Source: Thunnus maccoyii
Taxonomy: Eukaryota > Chordata > Actinopteri > Scombriformes > Scombridae
DNA length: 64,000 bases
Reading direction: 5' to 3'
Assembly: GCF_910596095.1 (NCBI RefSeq)
Contig: NC_056550.1
Location: 6,472,501 to 6,536,500 of the forward strand
Below are positions 27,001 through 38,373 of the stretch, in pieces; position 1 is the first letter of the stretch, and every line of letters starts with the position of its first letter. A model generated the notes under the pieces. That model did not search any database. It saw only the letters and a program-made list of their open reading frames with translations, and was not told the origin of the DNA. The position numbers were made by a program, and so were the translations under genes.

Positions 27001-28345
27001 TAATTGCTCCATCAGACACACCCTGCTTCCCTCTGTCACTGTCACGCACACATGCACACACCCGCGGTGGGTCTCTCAATTTACATGTTAGACTGAGACT
27101 CAATTGATTTAAATCCATCTGCAGCAGGTTCCACTTATCAGACAAATACAAGTGCAGAGCAAATGCAGGTTCACTAAGTGACATCAATCTAATTTAAGGC
27201 CACTCACTCAAGTATTTTGTTCCCTCCGGTTGAGCCAAAGGTTTTAACTAAATTAAATTAGGTTTTTTTTAGTTGTAGCTGCAAGAGGCTCTTTATCGTC
27301 CTTCTTAGTGTGGCAGTTTTTTAGTGACATTATGCACAGCAAACCTGGTTTGAAAACACACTTCTCACTGGTCTGAAAAAAACTGTGTGGTTGTACACTT
27401 TTAGTTGTGAGAAAGATGTTATTTTCTGTGTAGATGAATCTGATGGTTATAACATTTTACCATCAGAAGCTAGCTCCCTTCACAGTGCACCTGTCAATAA
27501 AAACAGCAACGATGAGGGTCAGTGAGGGTGTGGAGGCAATATAGTTGTAATACATTGTTTATGCACCGCAGGTCATGACTATGAAGTGAAGTGTGTATAA
27601 CGACTGTGGTAAAAATGTTAGTGTGCATGTGTGTAGAATGTGTGCGTGTATTTGTGTGTGTGTGTCTGTGTGCACCTGCTGTTTGAAGCTGATTGCCAAC
27701 AGCATGCCGCTTGTGACAAGAAATATTTGATCCTGATTAGCGTGCAAATGGAGAAAGTACAAATCATTATGGGCTGTTTGAACATGGTGTCTATGCATGC
27801 TGGGATGTATGCTTATAGTTTATGCGTCAGCCTGTGTGCATGAATATGTACCAATATTTGGCTCACTTGGGCAGCTGCGAAGGTGATTGGTGTCCAGTTA
27901 TGCATTGATAATTGGAGACCGGTATGCCGCATGCAGACTGCCCAACAGGACAGTACAACACACTGCGAAAGTGCTTTAGAGTGCGTACATACACTATGTG
28001 CTGTTCATGGACGCCTGCGTGATAGGAACAGCATGTAATTAGGATGCAGAGCATGTGTTCATTTGCCGGTATATTACTCAAGTGGAGGTAAAGGGGGGGG
28101 GAAGGGAGGCATACATGCTGGCTCGCTGAACACGTGGTACACGCGCACGTGCCGCAGAGCTGCTTTCTCCTGCCCTGCTGTCTGCGGATGCGGCAGGGTG
28201 AAGTAAAACAAAAATGGTGGCAGTGGAGTATAGAAGCTACACGGCTGAATAAGTCATGTGTCCCCGCTGAGCTCCCATCACTGCTGCCAGTTTATACATA
28301 CAGAGTGTGAGGGCTGTGCATGCAGAGAGTGTGAGTTGTGTGCAT

Positions 28346-28382
<37 letters not shown>

Positions 28383-28734
28383 GCAGAGGTGGAGAAAAGA
28401 AGCGAGGACCAGAGGGTATCTCTGCGTGAAACAGAGAGAAATGTTGCCCCGTTGTAGATCAGAGGACAGAGCAAGGGTATTCAGCTTGTCCTTATTTACA
28501 AAATCAGAGGAGGAAATGGGATGAGTTCAGTGTTGGACCATCAGATGGTTTTCCATTTTTGCTGTCGTTTCCCTGCCATCCACTCAGCCACCCATGTTCT
28601 CACATTAGTCATTCTGTTTTTCTCATTGATGGTCCCATAGGGATGATAAATTTTTATTGCCGCGGATTGAATTCAACCCTCCTCATGATCTAACCAATTG
28701 CTGCTGATGTAATGGTCCAACACTGGTGTGTGTG

Positions 28735-28789
<55 letters not shown>

Positions 28790-31700
28790 TGAACAGTAGT
28801 CAGGGTCTTTGCCCCAGACGCTGTTCTACGCTACACCATGAAGCAGACGACATGTTGCGCAGGTTGTAAATCTTCCGTCCTGCTATGGGTGTGGCCGATG
28901 ACTCCGTGATGCAGTCTTCCGCTGCCGTGATTTTATACGGGTGCAGCCGCAGAACCAATTACCAAATGGATCTAGTGGAAATAAGTGGGAGGGAGGGAAG
29001 GAAAGAGGGACAGAAGGAGGCGTATTTTTGTCTGAGTGTGAGACAAAGGTTTAAGTGTGTGAGGGTGTGTTCGTGGGTGTTTTTACTCATGCTGCAGACA
29101 AGTGGCAGATAGATCGTGATAGATGCCGGACAAAGGGCTTTGTTGAAAGTGTTGTTTTCTCTCTACCACAATAGCGTACTATTTTAAAACATTTAAAATT
29201 AGAATCTGATACTGAGTTGTGATTAATATAGATTAAATAAAATCATCTAATACAGGATGGGTCTGCTGCTGACATTCTCATCTTTTCCCTTTTTCAGAGT
29301 TCTGTAAATACTCATATTTTATGCTGTTTTGACTGCATCCTTCCTGAAGTGTCTGAGGCCTCTTTAACCAGGTTGAAGATCCTGCCTCCGTATTTCTGGT
29401 GCTTACAGTAATTAACAGAGCACCATCTTTAATTTGCTGCTTGTCTTGAGAGGAGGGAGGTCCTTCCACCACAGTTTGTCGCCTTTGCTGCAGGGAAGAT
29501 GTCTGCCTGCCTGCCTGCCTGCCTGCCTGCATGCTTGCTTAGCTCCTGCTTACTCATTTGCCCCTTTGATGGTGCATCTCATTATTTAAATCATAGCCTA
29601 ACTCTTCTTGTATCGAAACAAAGCAGCACCAGCAGGCAACCATGTTTCTACACACACCGATCCTTTCTCAGCTCTAATGATTGAGGAAACGTGTAGCTGC
29701 AATCATGCTAAAGTGTTATCACTGATCCTCAGACGAACTTTAAGTTTTTTGCCGTGTGCCTCGGTGCGCCTGTAGCAACTGTCAGTCATCTGATTTTTCA
29801 GCTCCACTGCATTTCTGGGCTTTCTGTGTAGCATTCGCTTTAACCCCCGATTTGTAGTGTTGTTTCTCTCAGCAAGGCCTCTGGTTAAATGTGGACAATA
29901 AACGCAGCCTTTTTTCCCCCTTTCATACAAGCTGCCCATTGAGTTAAATGTAGCCAAGTAGCATAATTTAAAGACTACAATACGCCTCACAGTCTTCTCT
30001 GTCATTCAACTGACAGTGATCTTATTTACAGAATGAATGAAAGCTTAAAATAATTCAAGACTCGACGCATCACTGTATCCAGGCATTGTCACCATGGCCA
30101 AATAACTTCTAATCTCCATACACACTAGTCCTCATTATAAGTTGTAGGACTGTAAATACTGTAATCGTTTTTCAACTGTGCAGACTGCCTTCTTTGATAA
30201 GCAGAAGAAGACACTGATATAAGATAATGTGTAATCGGATGAATATTCTTCTCCCCCTCCTCTCTCTCTCTCTCTCTCTCGCCTGATCTCCAACTCCCTC
30301 ATGCTTCTTTCTTTTCTTAGTGGCCTGGTTCATTTCCAGTGCTCTATAAAGCAGTCCTGCCCTTTTGGATTATCCATATTCCTTTTATCAGACAGATTAT
30401 TGTGAATGCTCTCTCTGAATATCCCCTCTGCGTATACTTCATCTCTAATGCCAGTCTCTATCTTTTAATTCTCTCCATTCTCCTTTCCCTGTAATTCTTT
30501 TATTATCTGTCATCCTCTAATTCAGGCAGCGCATACTTGAATATGTTTTTCCAAAAATGTATTCTTAATTCACCTTTTAACATCTTGTTCACCATGGAAC
30601 AATTTTAGGATTAAAATCTTAACATCTTAGTCACAGTTTCCCATTTTCAGCTTAGGACACAGTGCTTGGAACACAGAGGTAGAGGATGTTACTGAGAAGA
30701 CATTTTAGATGAAATCTACAGTATTTGCTCAAGATTGAACTGTCTGATTCTAGTCATTGATTTACTGTGAAAAATGTTTTTTTTTTCCTTAGCCAGAACT
30801 GCAGTTCAGCCAAGGATTTAGTGCAACTTTGGCCTACATTTCATCACTGTGGAAGCTAATAATCATTTTCATCGCTGTATCTCTATCTGTGTATTTATGA
30901 GAGGCTTTGTTTTCCTACAAGAACACTCACTAGCACATTTACTTTATCCTTGACAGCATTTCTCAACCTTTCAACTCTTGATTTTTCCGTGAACACAGTC
31001 TGCTCCAAATATGTTAAGTCATTTAATCGCAGATTAGTCCATTAGTGGTTTTGAGTAGCCAGAAGGGTTTTATATTGTACTGATATGGTCCAACAATATC
31101 AGTATCAGTAACACACCTTTCACTACCCCAAATTCAATTATATAGAGGTGGATCAACTGTAAAAGCTTCTTTGAACATCTGATGTGACCACACCCCTGTT
31201 TTGTTGCCACCCATCACTCCTGGGCTTTAATCTTATTTCATGTGACTAAACCTTATTCCATTACATTTGCCAGGTTGTGAGTGGCACGAACTACTTCGTT
31301 GCCCGTACACAATGAGTGTGCTTTTAACACAGCCCATGGTTCCAGCTGGGGGAAGTAGAGAAGTTATTTTTGTTCTCCTTTCAGTATTAAAGATTAACAG
31401 GGTCCCAGCCATCTTCACTCTCCCTCCCGTTGCCTGGTCTCTTTCTGCCAGTACTAACTCAATTCTTTATTTAGAAACAGGCAGTTAGTGTAGCATGGGC
31501 CCAGAAGATTGCACACCATAGCCTTGTCAGGACTACTAGATGTAGGTTACTTCGTTCAGACCTGGCATAGAAGCGAGCCTCAGCGACAGGCACGCTGATG
31601 CATACTGCCCCAAGTGTCATTCCCTCATGGGGATAGGCTATAGACAAGAGATCAGGGACACGGTGGACCAGAGTTGGGAAGCCTCTCTTGGGTGCATTGT

Positions 31701-34700
31701 GACTCACCTCCCAAGCTGCTCCACTTTGTAGTCCCTCAGGGGAGTTTGTCATGGGGTTGTAGAGGGGTGAGCTGGCCCTGGGCCTGTTGTTACCATTGTT
31801 TCAGATGCAGTTGAACCTTATACACTAAAGAGATCAAAGTTGGGTTTGGGAGGAGAGGAGGTAGGGGTCTCGAATTATTATTTAGTAAATGCAAAGTGGA
31901 ACATAGTCCTCTAAAATGACAGATGCCAGTCTGCCCATTTGTTTTTGAGAAGGTAGTCTTTATTGGTGGGTTCCTTGCATGAACCTGTTGACACATACTC
32001 ATTGGATTTGGGCTGGTGCCACATCTGTGAAAGGCTATTCAGGTCAACACTAATTGTGGACCCATTAAGAATGGTCTGCCCTCTCCTTATGCCTTATGAG
32101 GGGGAAGGCCTACATGTCATTGTATTGTTTTAGTCTTGCAAGCAGTCTTGCTTGTATTTGCGTTGTTTCTTAGGTTTTCCTCTGGCAATAGAAGTGACTA
32201 ATGAGTGAGACATCAAAGACTTTCTCCTTTCTGAGGCACATGGTCAGGGAGAGGCCTGATGTTTGTCTCCAGCTGATGCTTGAGTCATCTTCAATTAATC
32301 TTTGTTTCCTGTAAATAGGAAAATGCCTATTTTATTGATCTAAGATAGAGCCATATCTCACTGGAACAGTTTGCTATGCTTTAAAGAATCAACAAAAAAG
32401 TTTTTAAGCAATGACTGAAGAGGTTATTCTTGTAGACAAGTCTGCAAAATGTTTTATGTCTTTGCAGCATGGATGTTTAAATAAACTGAAATTATTATTG
32501 TCCCTGCCTACCCATTTAAATGACTGTTTTAATGTTTTTTATCTGTGTGGTTTTGATCTGCTGTTCTTGTTGCAATGCAATGGTGATGTTGTAACTATAT
32601 TGTTTCCTGTGTGTGGTGTAAGTGCAAAAATAGTTGATTATATTTATTTTCTTTGAATGTGGACCCATAGGGCTCCAAATGAACAATAAACAAGAAATAT
32701 GTCTGTCTCAGGGGGTGTTGTATGATTGCAATCTTAAGTCTAGAGGAGACCAGCAGATATTCATGATCTAGAGAGAACATATGCATATTTATCTGGCAGG
32801 TTCTGTACCAACGGACACGTGGTCTCTATTGTTGCCCCAGATCTCTGTGCTGTATTACCTCTCAGTATTTCTCAACCTTCTTCTTTGTCATGTTTTTTTT
32901 CCAGGCCTGCAACTGGCACAGCAGCAACATCCCGTCCTGCCACAGGCTCAACCCGGCCACCCACCAGCACAGCAACCAAGAGCTCCACAGCTACAGCCAA
33001 ACCTGCCACCCCTAAAACCTCCACCACTGCCAGGCCTGCTGCCTCCAAACCAACCTCCACTACCCCCTCTGGTGGCAAAGCTCCAGCATCACAAACATCC
33101 AGAAACACCACTCCTGTCAAAAAAGGTAAAAATAAAAAAAATTAAAAAAGGAAGAAGAGATGCACAAGTAAGCATATTTTAGGTTTTTTCTTTTTCTTAA
33201 TTAAACTTGTTTGACCTGCCAGTCCTACCTGTCAAATCACTAGAGGAAGCTCAAATATTGACTTTTTAGATTTTGTGTGCATTGTAATATACTGTAATTT
33301 ATTTTCATTATAACATTGTTTAACCTTTCTTTTTGTTGTGTTTTTTCTTTCTAGATGTTACCAAACCGGCCACCACAGCTGCCAAAAAGCCTGAGTCTCC
33401 TCTTACCCGCCCATCCTCTACAATGAAGTCCGCAAAGCCAGAGACCCCCAAATCAGCTTCAAAATCAGATGTCACAGCCAAAAAGCCTACTGCTACTAAG
33501 GCTGCAGACACAAAGACACCCAACCGCTCCAAAGAGAGTAAACCCACACCTTCCAAGGATGTTTCCAAGACTCCTGTCTCCAAAACGGCTGCAACCAAGA
33601 ACTCCAGCCCCAAGAAAACTGTGGGCAGCAGCACCCCTACTCCTGTTAAACGTGGCCCCAAAGCTGCAACACTTGCTGAACCTCAAAAGGAAATTGCTGC
33701 TGCTGTAGCTGCCGCTGCAGCTATTGCTACTGCAGCAGCCACCATTGCCAGGCCAGATGAGCCAGAACCTCCTGTAGAAGCAGCTGTGGAACCATCTGCT
33801 GCAGCAGAACCAATGTCCAGCCAGACCGAACCAACTCTTCTAACAGTGCAAGAAAAAACTCCAGAACACCCCACACCAGAACCAGTACCTGCACCTGTGT
33901 CAGAGTCACTGCAAGAACCAACACCCGAACCCATACGTGAACCAACACCAGAACCCGTGCGAGAACCAACACCCGAACCCATTCGAGTACCAACACCAGA
34001 GCCCGTACGAGAACCAACACCCGAACCCATTAGAGAACCAACACCAGAACCCATCAGAGAACCAACACCAGAACCCGTACGAGAACCAACACCCGAACTC
34101 ATTAGAGAACCAACACCAGAACCCGTGCGAGAACCAACACCAGAACTTGTACGCGAAACATCTCCTGTGCCCCCCGCAGAACCACTGTTTCAGCCATCAG
34201 AAGAGCCAGAACTGGGAGCTGGGGCAGTCCATGAGCCCCTTTCCAATGTTCAGCTGGACCTTTACAAATTTGATGAGTCTGCCAACGACTCAGGGCCTTC
34301 CTTGGGAACTACTGTCATGTCTCCTCCCTGTTCCCCACCTGGCCCCGTCTCTCCTGTCAGAGAGCCACAGAATGCCTCTTCTCTGCTTGACATGCATTTC
34401 CAGTCTGATCCCTGGGACAGGAACCAGCCCCTAGCTTCGTCTGACATTGCTCCCCAGAGCCCAGTCAGTATGCTGAGCTTCCAGACAGAAGAGGGAAAGG
34501 AGAATAAAGAACAGGTTGAGGCACAGGAGACAAGGGAGGAGGAAGAGGAGGAGGAGGAAGATGAGAAAGAGAACTTGTTTATGCCTAGCCCCAAAGCTCC
34601 ATCCGCAGAGGCCTTCAATATGATTGCACAGCCTCACTTGTTGGGTACTTCACCCATGGATGATTTCACCTCCAGGGACATGTTCTCCCCTCATGAAAAG

Positions 34701-36554
34701 GAGGAGGCTGTGGAAAAGGCTGATGAAGAGATCAATGAGGATGTCGATGAGGATGAGGAAGATGAAGACGAGGAACAGAGGAGACTCGGCCATCAGCCTT
34801 CATCCATTGTCACTGACATGAGCACGTCTCAGCCCTCTGAGGAGTTCCAAGTCCGGTCCTCCACCTTCGGTGGCTCAGCAGGCTGGCACGGTGACGACTT
34901 GCTGTCTGGAATGGACTCTGAGGATGTGAGCAGCTGCACCAGCAGTCAGCAGCAGGGGGTTTCTGACCTCAGCAGCACCCAACACACTGCAATACTGGAA
35001 GGCACCCAAAGCTCAGACGCTCTGGTTGACTCAAGCTTCCGTGGCTCTGAGGGAGATGGTAATATCATGGGTTCTCCCAACGTAGAAACCCTGGCCAATG
35101 AGGAAGAGGAAGACGATGATGAAGACGAGCGAGTGGATGATATGGACTTGAGTTCGGAGAGAGTAGAGGAGCATCACAAGGTGTTCCAGCAGCAGGAACA
35201 TGATGAAGAAGAGGAGGATGAAGATGTAGAGATGCACAGTGAAGGAGTGACAGAGAGCTGTGGAAATGTAGATGAAGATGACTTCAATGAGGAGGAGCGT
35301 TTAGACAACCTCAATCGCTCTGGTCCTCCGCCTTGCGTCCCCCCTGCCTCTTCCTGGGGCCAGACCAACCCCTTCTCTGATACCTGGGCTCAGCCAGCCT
35401 CACTGGTCACCATGTCCTCCCCCAGCCCCATCTCTGACCATGGCGCAGCTGAATCTGAAACTCCAACCCAGTCTCCTGCCCAGCCATGTTGGGACAGCAG
35501 CGCCCCTTCCCTGGCTCCTCAGTCAGATCAAGAGCCCCAGCAGCATCCGTCAGCCCACGAGCAGATGAAGGGCTCGGCCCCTGAGGAAGCTCACGCACTA
35601 CTTGCTCCTTCAGCTGTAGGCATGTCCCAGTCCAGCACTCTGAGTGGCACAGCTCTGGTTGCCCACAGCAGTAGCGAGACAAGCACACCAGAGGAGCTCC
35701 GTGACTATGACAGCAGCTCTGGGGTGGAATCCCATTCTGACAAACAGCAGACACCAGTACCGGCTTCAGTCCAGCCTGACATGGAGCAGGACCTGGGTAT
35801 TCACTTGGAGAAAGGCGATGGAGAAGAGGAAGAGGCTGAGACTCTCCCAGCTGATGAGGTCCTAGGAACAGGACCTCCAACTGCTCCAGCGTCCGCCCCA
35901 TCTTCCCCCTCCACCTCCGGAGACGAGGCCAGTGACACAGAGGGTGAGATGCAGATAAACGACCCTGATGCACCGATGATGATGGATGAGAGTGCTGGAT
36001 TTGAAAGCCCTACTCCCACCTGCAACTTGCCTGCTCTTGATGAGGATGAGGAGGCGGGAGACACACCAGCTGGAGAGGGTGAAGAGGACGGAGGTGGGGC
36101 CACCCCTCAGTCAGCCAACTCTGTGGCATCATATGGCTTTGACTGCACCACATCCAACTCCAATGCGCACTCCATGGCCGAGAGCTGCGGAAAGAGTCCA
36201 GGAATCTTCTCCCTGGAGAACGAGGAACAGCTGCCAGAGGAGGCCAAGGACCCCTCCCTCATCAAGGAGTTGACCCTGCCATCAGCTGCTGCCGCTGCCC
36301 GGGCAGAGGACCTGCTGGGTAGACCCGTGGACCTGATGCCTTTGGGCCTGCCGGGAGACAAGCAGCCCAGTCTAGATGACCACCACTACATGCTGGGGGG
36401 AAGGTTTGCAGCAGACCAACTGGAGGAGGTTGATCCTTTGGAGCCCAGTCACCACCTTGGGGCCCAGGAATCTGGAGAGTCCGGCGACAGCCAGCCACCC
36501 TACTACTCTACCATATGTGATAAGACTGATAGTTTTCTGGCAGGTAATGTATAA
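23465..36554 (+). CDS. prr36: Large Lys/Thr/Pro-rich and acidic protein, PRR36/BTBD8-like; short-form coding span
   Basis: Joining exons 23465-24068, 24659-24737, 32905-33125 and 33355-36554 gives one frame of 1367 codons plus stop. The phases agree at every junction (1, 2, 1). Residues 1-75 are acidic. About 75-460 is basic and almost wholly Lys, Thr, Ser, Pro and Ala, resembling microtubule-associated proteins. An Ala run lies near 420-445 and EPTPEP-type octapeptides at 489-568. A Ser/Asp/Glu-rich region extends to about 1200. The segment from about 1220 looks ordered, with the motifs YGFDCTTSNSN, SPGIFSLENEE and EEAKDPSLIKEL. From memory, that C-terminal block and the layout fit the PRR36 / BTBD8 (KIAA1107, APache) family. 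Its mammalian member APache binds AP-2 in synaptic vesicle endocytosis. No BTB domain is visible. Function in this species is inferred only, and an unrelated disordered scaffold remains possible. Confidence 0.6.
24421..24657. repeat. 240-bp polypyrimidine (CTTCT/CCTCT) tract
   Basis: Nearly every base on the + strand from the 'ctttcctctc' start to the acceptor AG is C or T, with only a few purines. It is the extended polypyrimidine tract of a 79-nt exon. Irregular CTCTT/CCTCT units suggest expansion by slippage. Such mirror-like homopyrimidine DNA can form a triplex. Confidence 0.9.
24659..24737 (+). CDS. prr36: Gene 1 coding exon 2 (79 nt)
   Basis: Bounded by an acceptor 'ctcctctag' ending at 24658 and a good donor 'ccag|gtaggt' starting at 24738. 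Read in the frame left by exon 1 it encodes about 26 residues of Lys/Thr/Pro/Ser character (ASKPASATPTKPSSTASPKP and on), matching the composition on both sides. It ends in phase 2. Too short to stand alone, it is supported by phase and composition. Confidence 0.8.
28346..28382. repeat. Compound (TG)n(AG)n microsatellite
   Basis: A TG run of about 25 nt passes into AG dinucleotides. Confidence 0.95.
28725..28789. repeat. (GT)n microsatellite
   Basis: About 65 nt of GT with one TT interruption. Confidence 0.95.
29501..29530. repeat. (CTGC)n tetranucleotide repeat
   Basis: Seven consecutive CTGC units followed by diverged ATGCTTGC copies. Confidence 0.95.
30259..30280. repeat. (CT)n microsatellite
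   Basis: CT run in the intron of gene 1. Confidence 0.9.
32905..33125 (+). CDS. prr36: Gene 1 coding exon 3 (221 nt)
   Basis: The acceptor has a run of eight T before 'ccag', ending at 32904. The donor is 'aaaaag|gtaaaa' with GT at 33126. In phase with exon 2 it encodes about 74 residues (roughly 228-301) of Ala/Thr/Pro/Lys/Ser with RPATG and KPATP motifs, continuing the basic low-complexity region. It ends in phase 1. Without splicing the frame stops within about 7 codons. Confidence 0.85.
33355..36543 (+). CDS. prr36: Gene 1 large coding exon 4 (3.2 kb)
   Basis: The acceptor 'tttctttctag' ends at 33354, and the 'ATG' found just after it is internal, read as GAT-GTT. The exon covers residues 302 to about 1365. 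It carries the end of the basic region, an Ala-rich run (33700-33745), the octapeptide array (33915-34154), several Glu/Asp runs (about 34530, 34720, 35100, 35200 and 35290) and the C-terminal block. As a splice exon it ends 'tctggcag|gtaatg', GT at 36544, in phase 1. If unspliced, three more codons (completing Gly, then Asn and Val) and a TAA at 36552 follow. A single uninterrupted frame of more than 1000 codons makes the coding call secure. Confidence 0.95.
33915..34154 (+). repeat. Coding minisatellite: ten 24-bp EPTPEP(I/V)R units
   Basis: Ten tandem 24-nt units encode EPTPEPxR, alternating Ile and Val at position 7, with Glu-to-Val in unit 4 and Pro-to-Leu in units 8 and 10. Differences are mostly synonymous or conservative and the frame is kept. 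An open frame on the opposite strand across it is a by-product of this periodicity. Confidence 0.95.
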
Positions 36555-37205
36555 GTCCCTCCTATTACCCCTGGAATGCACCTTTTCCCCGCAACCTTCC
36601 CCCTTTACCTGTTGTTCGTTTTCTCTCCAGTTGGGTTAGATGGCTTAGAAGAAAAAAAGGAGAGCAAGATTGTAGGAAAAGATTTTAAAAAATGAACAAA
36701 GGAGATGGAAAAAAATGACTGTAGCAATTTTTAAATGAAGCCTCCCTCTTTCATACTGTTATGGTCATGGTTTTGAGTGTACGGCTTAAACTCCTTTATG
36801 TACAATAGCTACTACCATTTTCTAGTAGAATGTTCTTTTTAAGTAACACTGCATATTCTGTAGCCCCTGATGGGGTATTGACTGATTGGTCCAATGTGAC
36901 TGAGCTTTTAAACCGAAAAAGAACAAAAAAAAAAAAACCACAGATGGAATGAAATGGACTCATTGTGTATTTATCCTACTGTTTTTACCGATCAAATGTC
37001 AATGATTTTTTTTGTTTTGTATTTGCTTATTTGTTGTTTTATTTTTTGTTTGTTTTTCTGTTGAAACCTGGTCCTCCCTACCTTGTGTACACACGCTCCA
37101 TGTTCAACAGCACCATAGCGATAGTCACATGCTCCTTCTTAAAAGTTTGTGTTCTTGTTTCAAGACTTTTAGCTATCAAAATAAAGGCTAGATATTAACA
37201 CGGCT
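36555..37205 (+). other. 3' UTR of the short form of gene 1
   Basis: AT-rich, non-coding, with poly-A and poly-T stretches. It ends shortly after the polyadenylation signal at 37180. In the long form this segment is the first part of the last intron. Confidence 0.6.
37180..37185 (+). terminator. Polyadenylation signal AATAAA (short form)
   Basis: Canonical hexamer about 625 nt after the TAA at 36554, followed by T/G-containing sequence (ggctgttttgccctt) within 30 nt. It is the first good signal downstream of the large exon. Confidence 0.65.
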
Positions 37206-38004
37206 GTTTTGCCCTTACAGATTTGTTGAGGTAGGTATGGGAGTATTAGATTGCAGTTGGTGAAGTTTTTAATGTGTGCTTCAAGAGGTTCTACGCTCTT
37301 TGCATAGGTTGTTAAGGTATGTAACGTGCAGTCACGTACAGTATGTGTTTCAGGCATTTGGTTTTAAGTGGCTAAGCTTTCAAGCCTCAGTTAGCTGATC
37401 ATTTGTGTTCCAGAAGAGACTAACAACTAGCCTTTTATTTGTGATGAGACCCTGCATTGTCCTACATCGCTACCACAGTTGAGCTTTACACTCGCTCAAA
37501 CGTTTCATAGTGGGCGTTTGGTTTACTATTTCAGCAGTATATTGCATGTTTAACTAACAAGACTGTGTACTACCTGATGAATTTGAAACAATTCTACACT
37601 AGACATGTTCATAAATGAATGGTTCACACTAGGTTATCTGTCAAAATTCCATTAAAACATCATTGCAAGGCATTTTGTTCCTGTTTCTTATTTTCCCTCT
37701 GGATCCAGCATGCTTGAACTTACTGTCCTTGTGTTCGAGTCGCTGTGTATTTCTGTGTTTACACAACTTATTTCCCATGGTGCCACCTGTTCCTCACCAT
37801 GTGAATGACTGGTAAACAGGAAGTGATGCAACATTGTACAATGGTGTTGTATCTAAAATGGAATTTTGCTCAAATCAAAGCGGTAATCCAAATGGTGTCC
37901 CAGTGCCCTGTTCTCCAGCATGCTTATACCTTCATGACATTTTCAGATTCAACACTACGACACGGCATCACATTCAGAACACATCCTTGGCAGGTGGCGC
38001 TCAC

Positions 38005-38373
38005 TTAAAGGTACCCCGTGGAGTTTTCCTATAAACAACTTAACATTCAGTGTTTTTCACCAGAATGCACCGTGTGTATCCTTGAAGTCTAACAAACATG
38101 TTCAAATATATCTCCTACCTCAAAACATTTGCAAAGATATTTTTTTGACATTTAAAGGACTGCATTGTTTACATTCATGTTTTCTATCTTGCAGTCTTTA
38201 TCTTTGCCTTTGCTGTCAATTATACATTTCAATCCGAGGAATAACATAAAATCAGTGACAAGAATGTATATCCATCGTCTGTGCGCTTGCGCAAAAAGAA
38301 AACAGGCACCCACTGGTGAAAACATTGCTCCATAGTGCTACTAGTGGTCAAAAACTCTACAGGGCACCTTTAA
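38005..38373. mobile_element. Non-autonomous DNA transposon, 369 bp, with 23-bp inverted ends
   Basis: The left end ttaaaggtaccccgtggagt and the reverse complement of the right end, ttaaaggtgccctgtagagt, match at 17 of 20 positions and continue with 'ttt'. There is no coding capacity. Both edges are TTAA, compatible with a TTAA-targeting (piggyBac-like) family, but the duplication is inside the terminal repeat and so ambiguous. It lies in the last intron of the long form of gene 1. Confidence 0.75.

Larger units (their letters stand above)
24738..32904 (+). other. Intron of gene 1, about 8.2 kb
   Basis: GT at 24738 and AG at 32903-32904. I found no exon of matching composition inside. It contains GT runs near 28346 and 28725, a CTGC tetranucleotide run at 29501, and CT-rich blocks near 30259. 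The frame at 32411-32656 has no splice support and AT-rich composition, so I do not call it. Confidence 0.7.

Noticed and set aside
31233..31752. Short frames on both strands in the intron of gene 1
   Set aside because: Opposing short frames with no splice sites, repeats or recognisable protein.
33683..34102. 139-codon open frame on the minus strand (Gly/Ser/Val repeats)
   Set aside because: It is the antisense of the 24-bp EPTPEP repeat, kept open by periodicity. The plus-strand exon explains it.
35407..35973. 188-codon minus-strand frame
   Set aside because: Lies wholly within the large plus-strand exon. It has no independent start or splice context.
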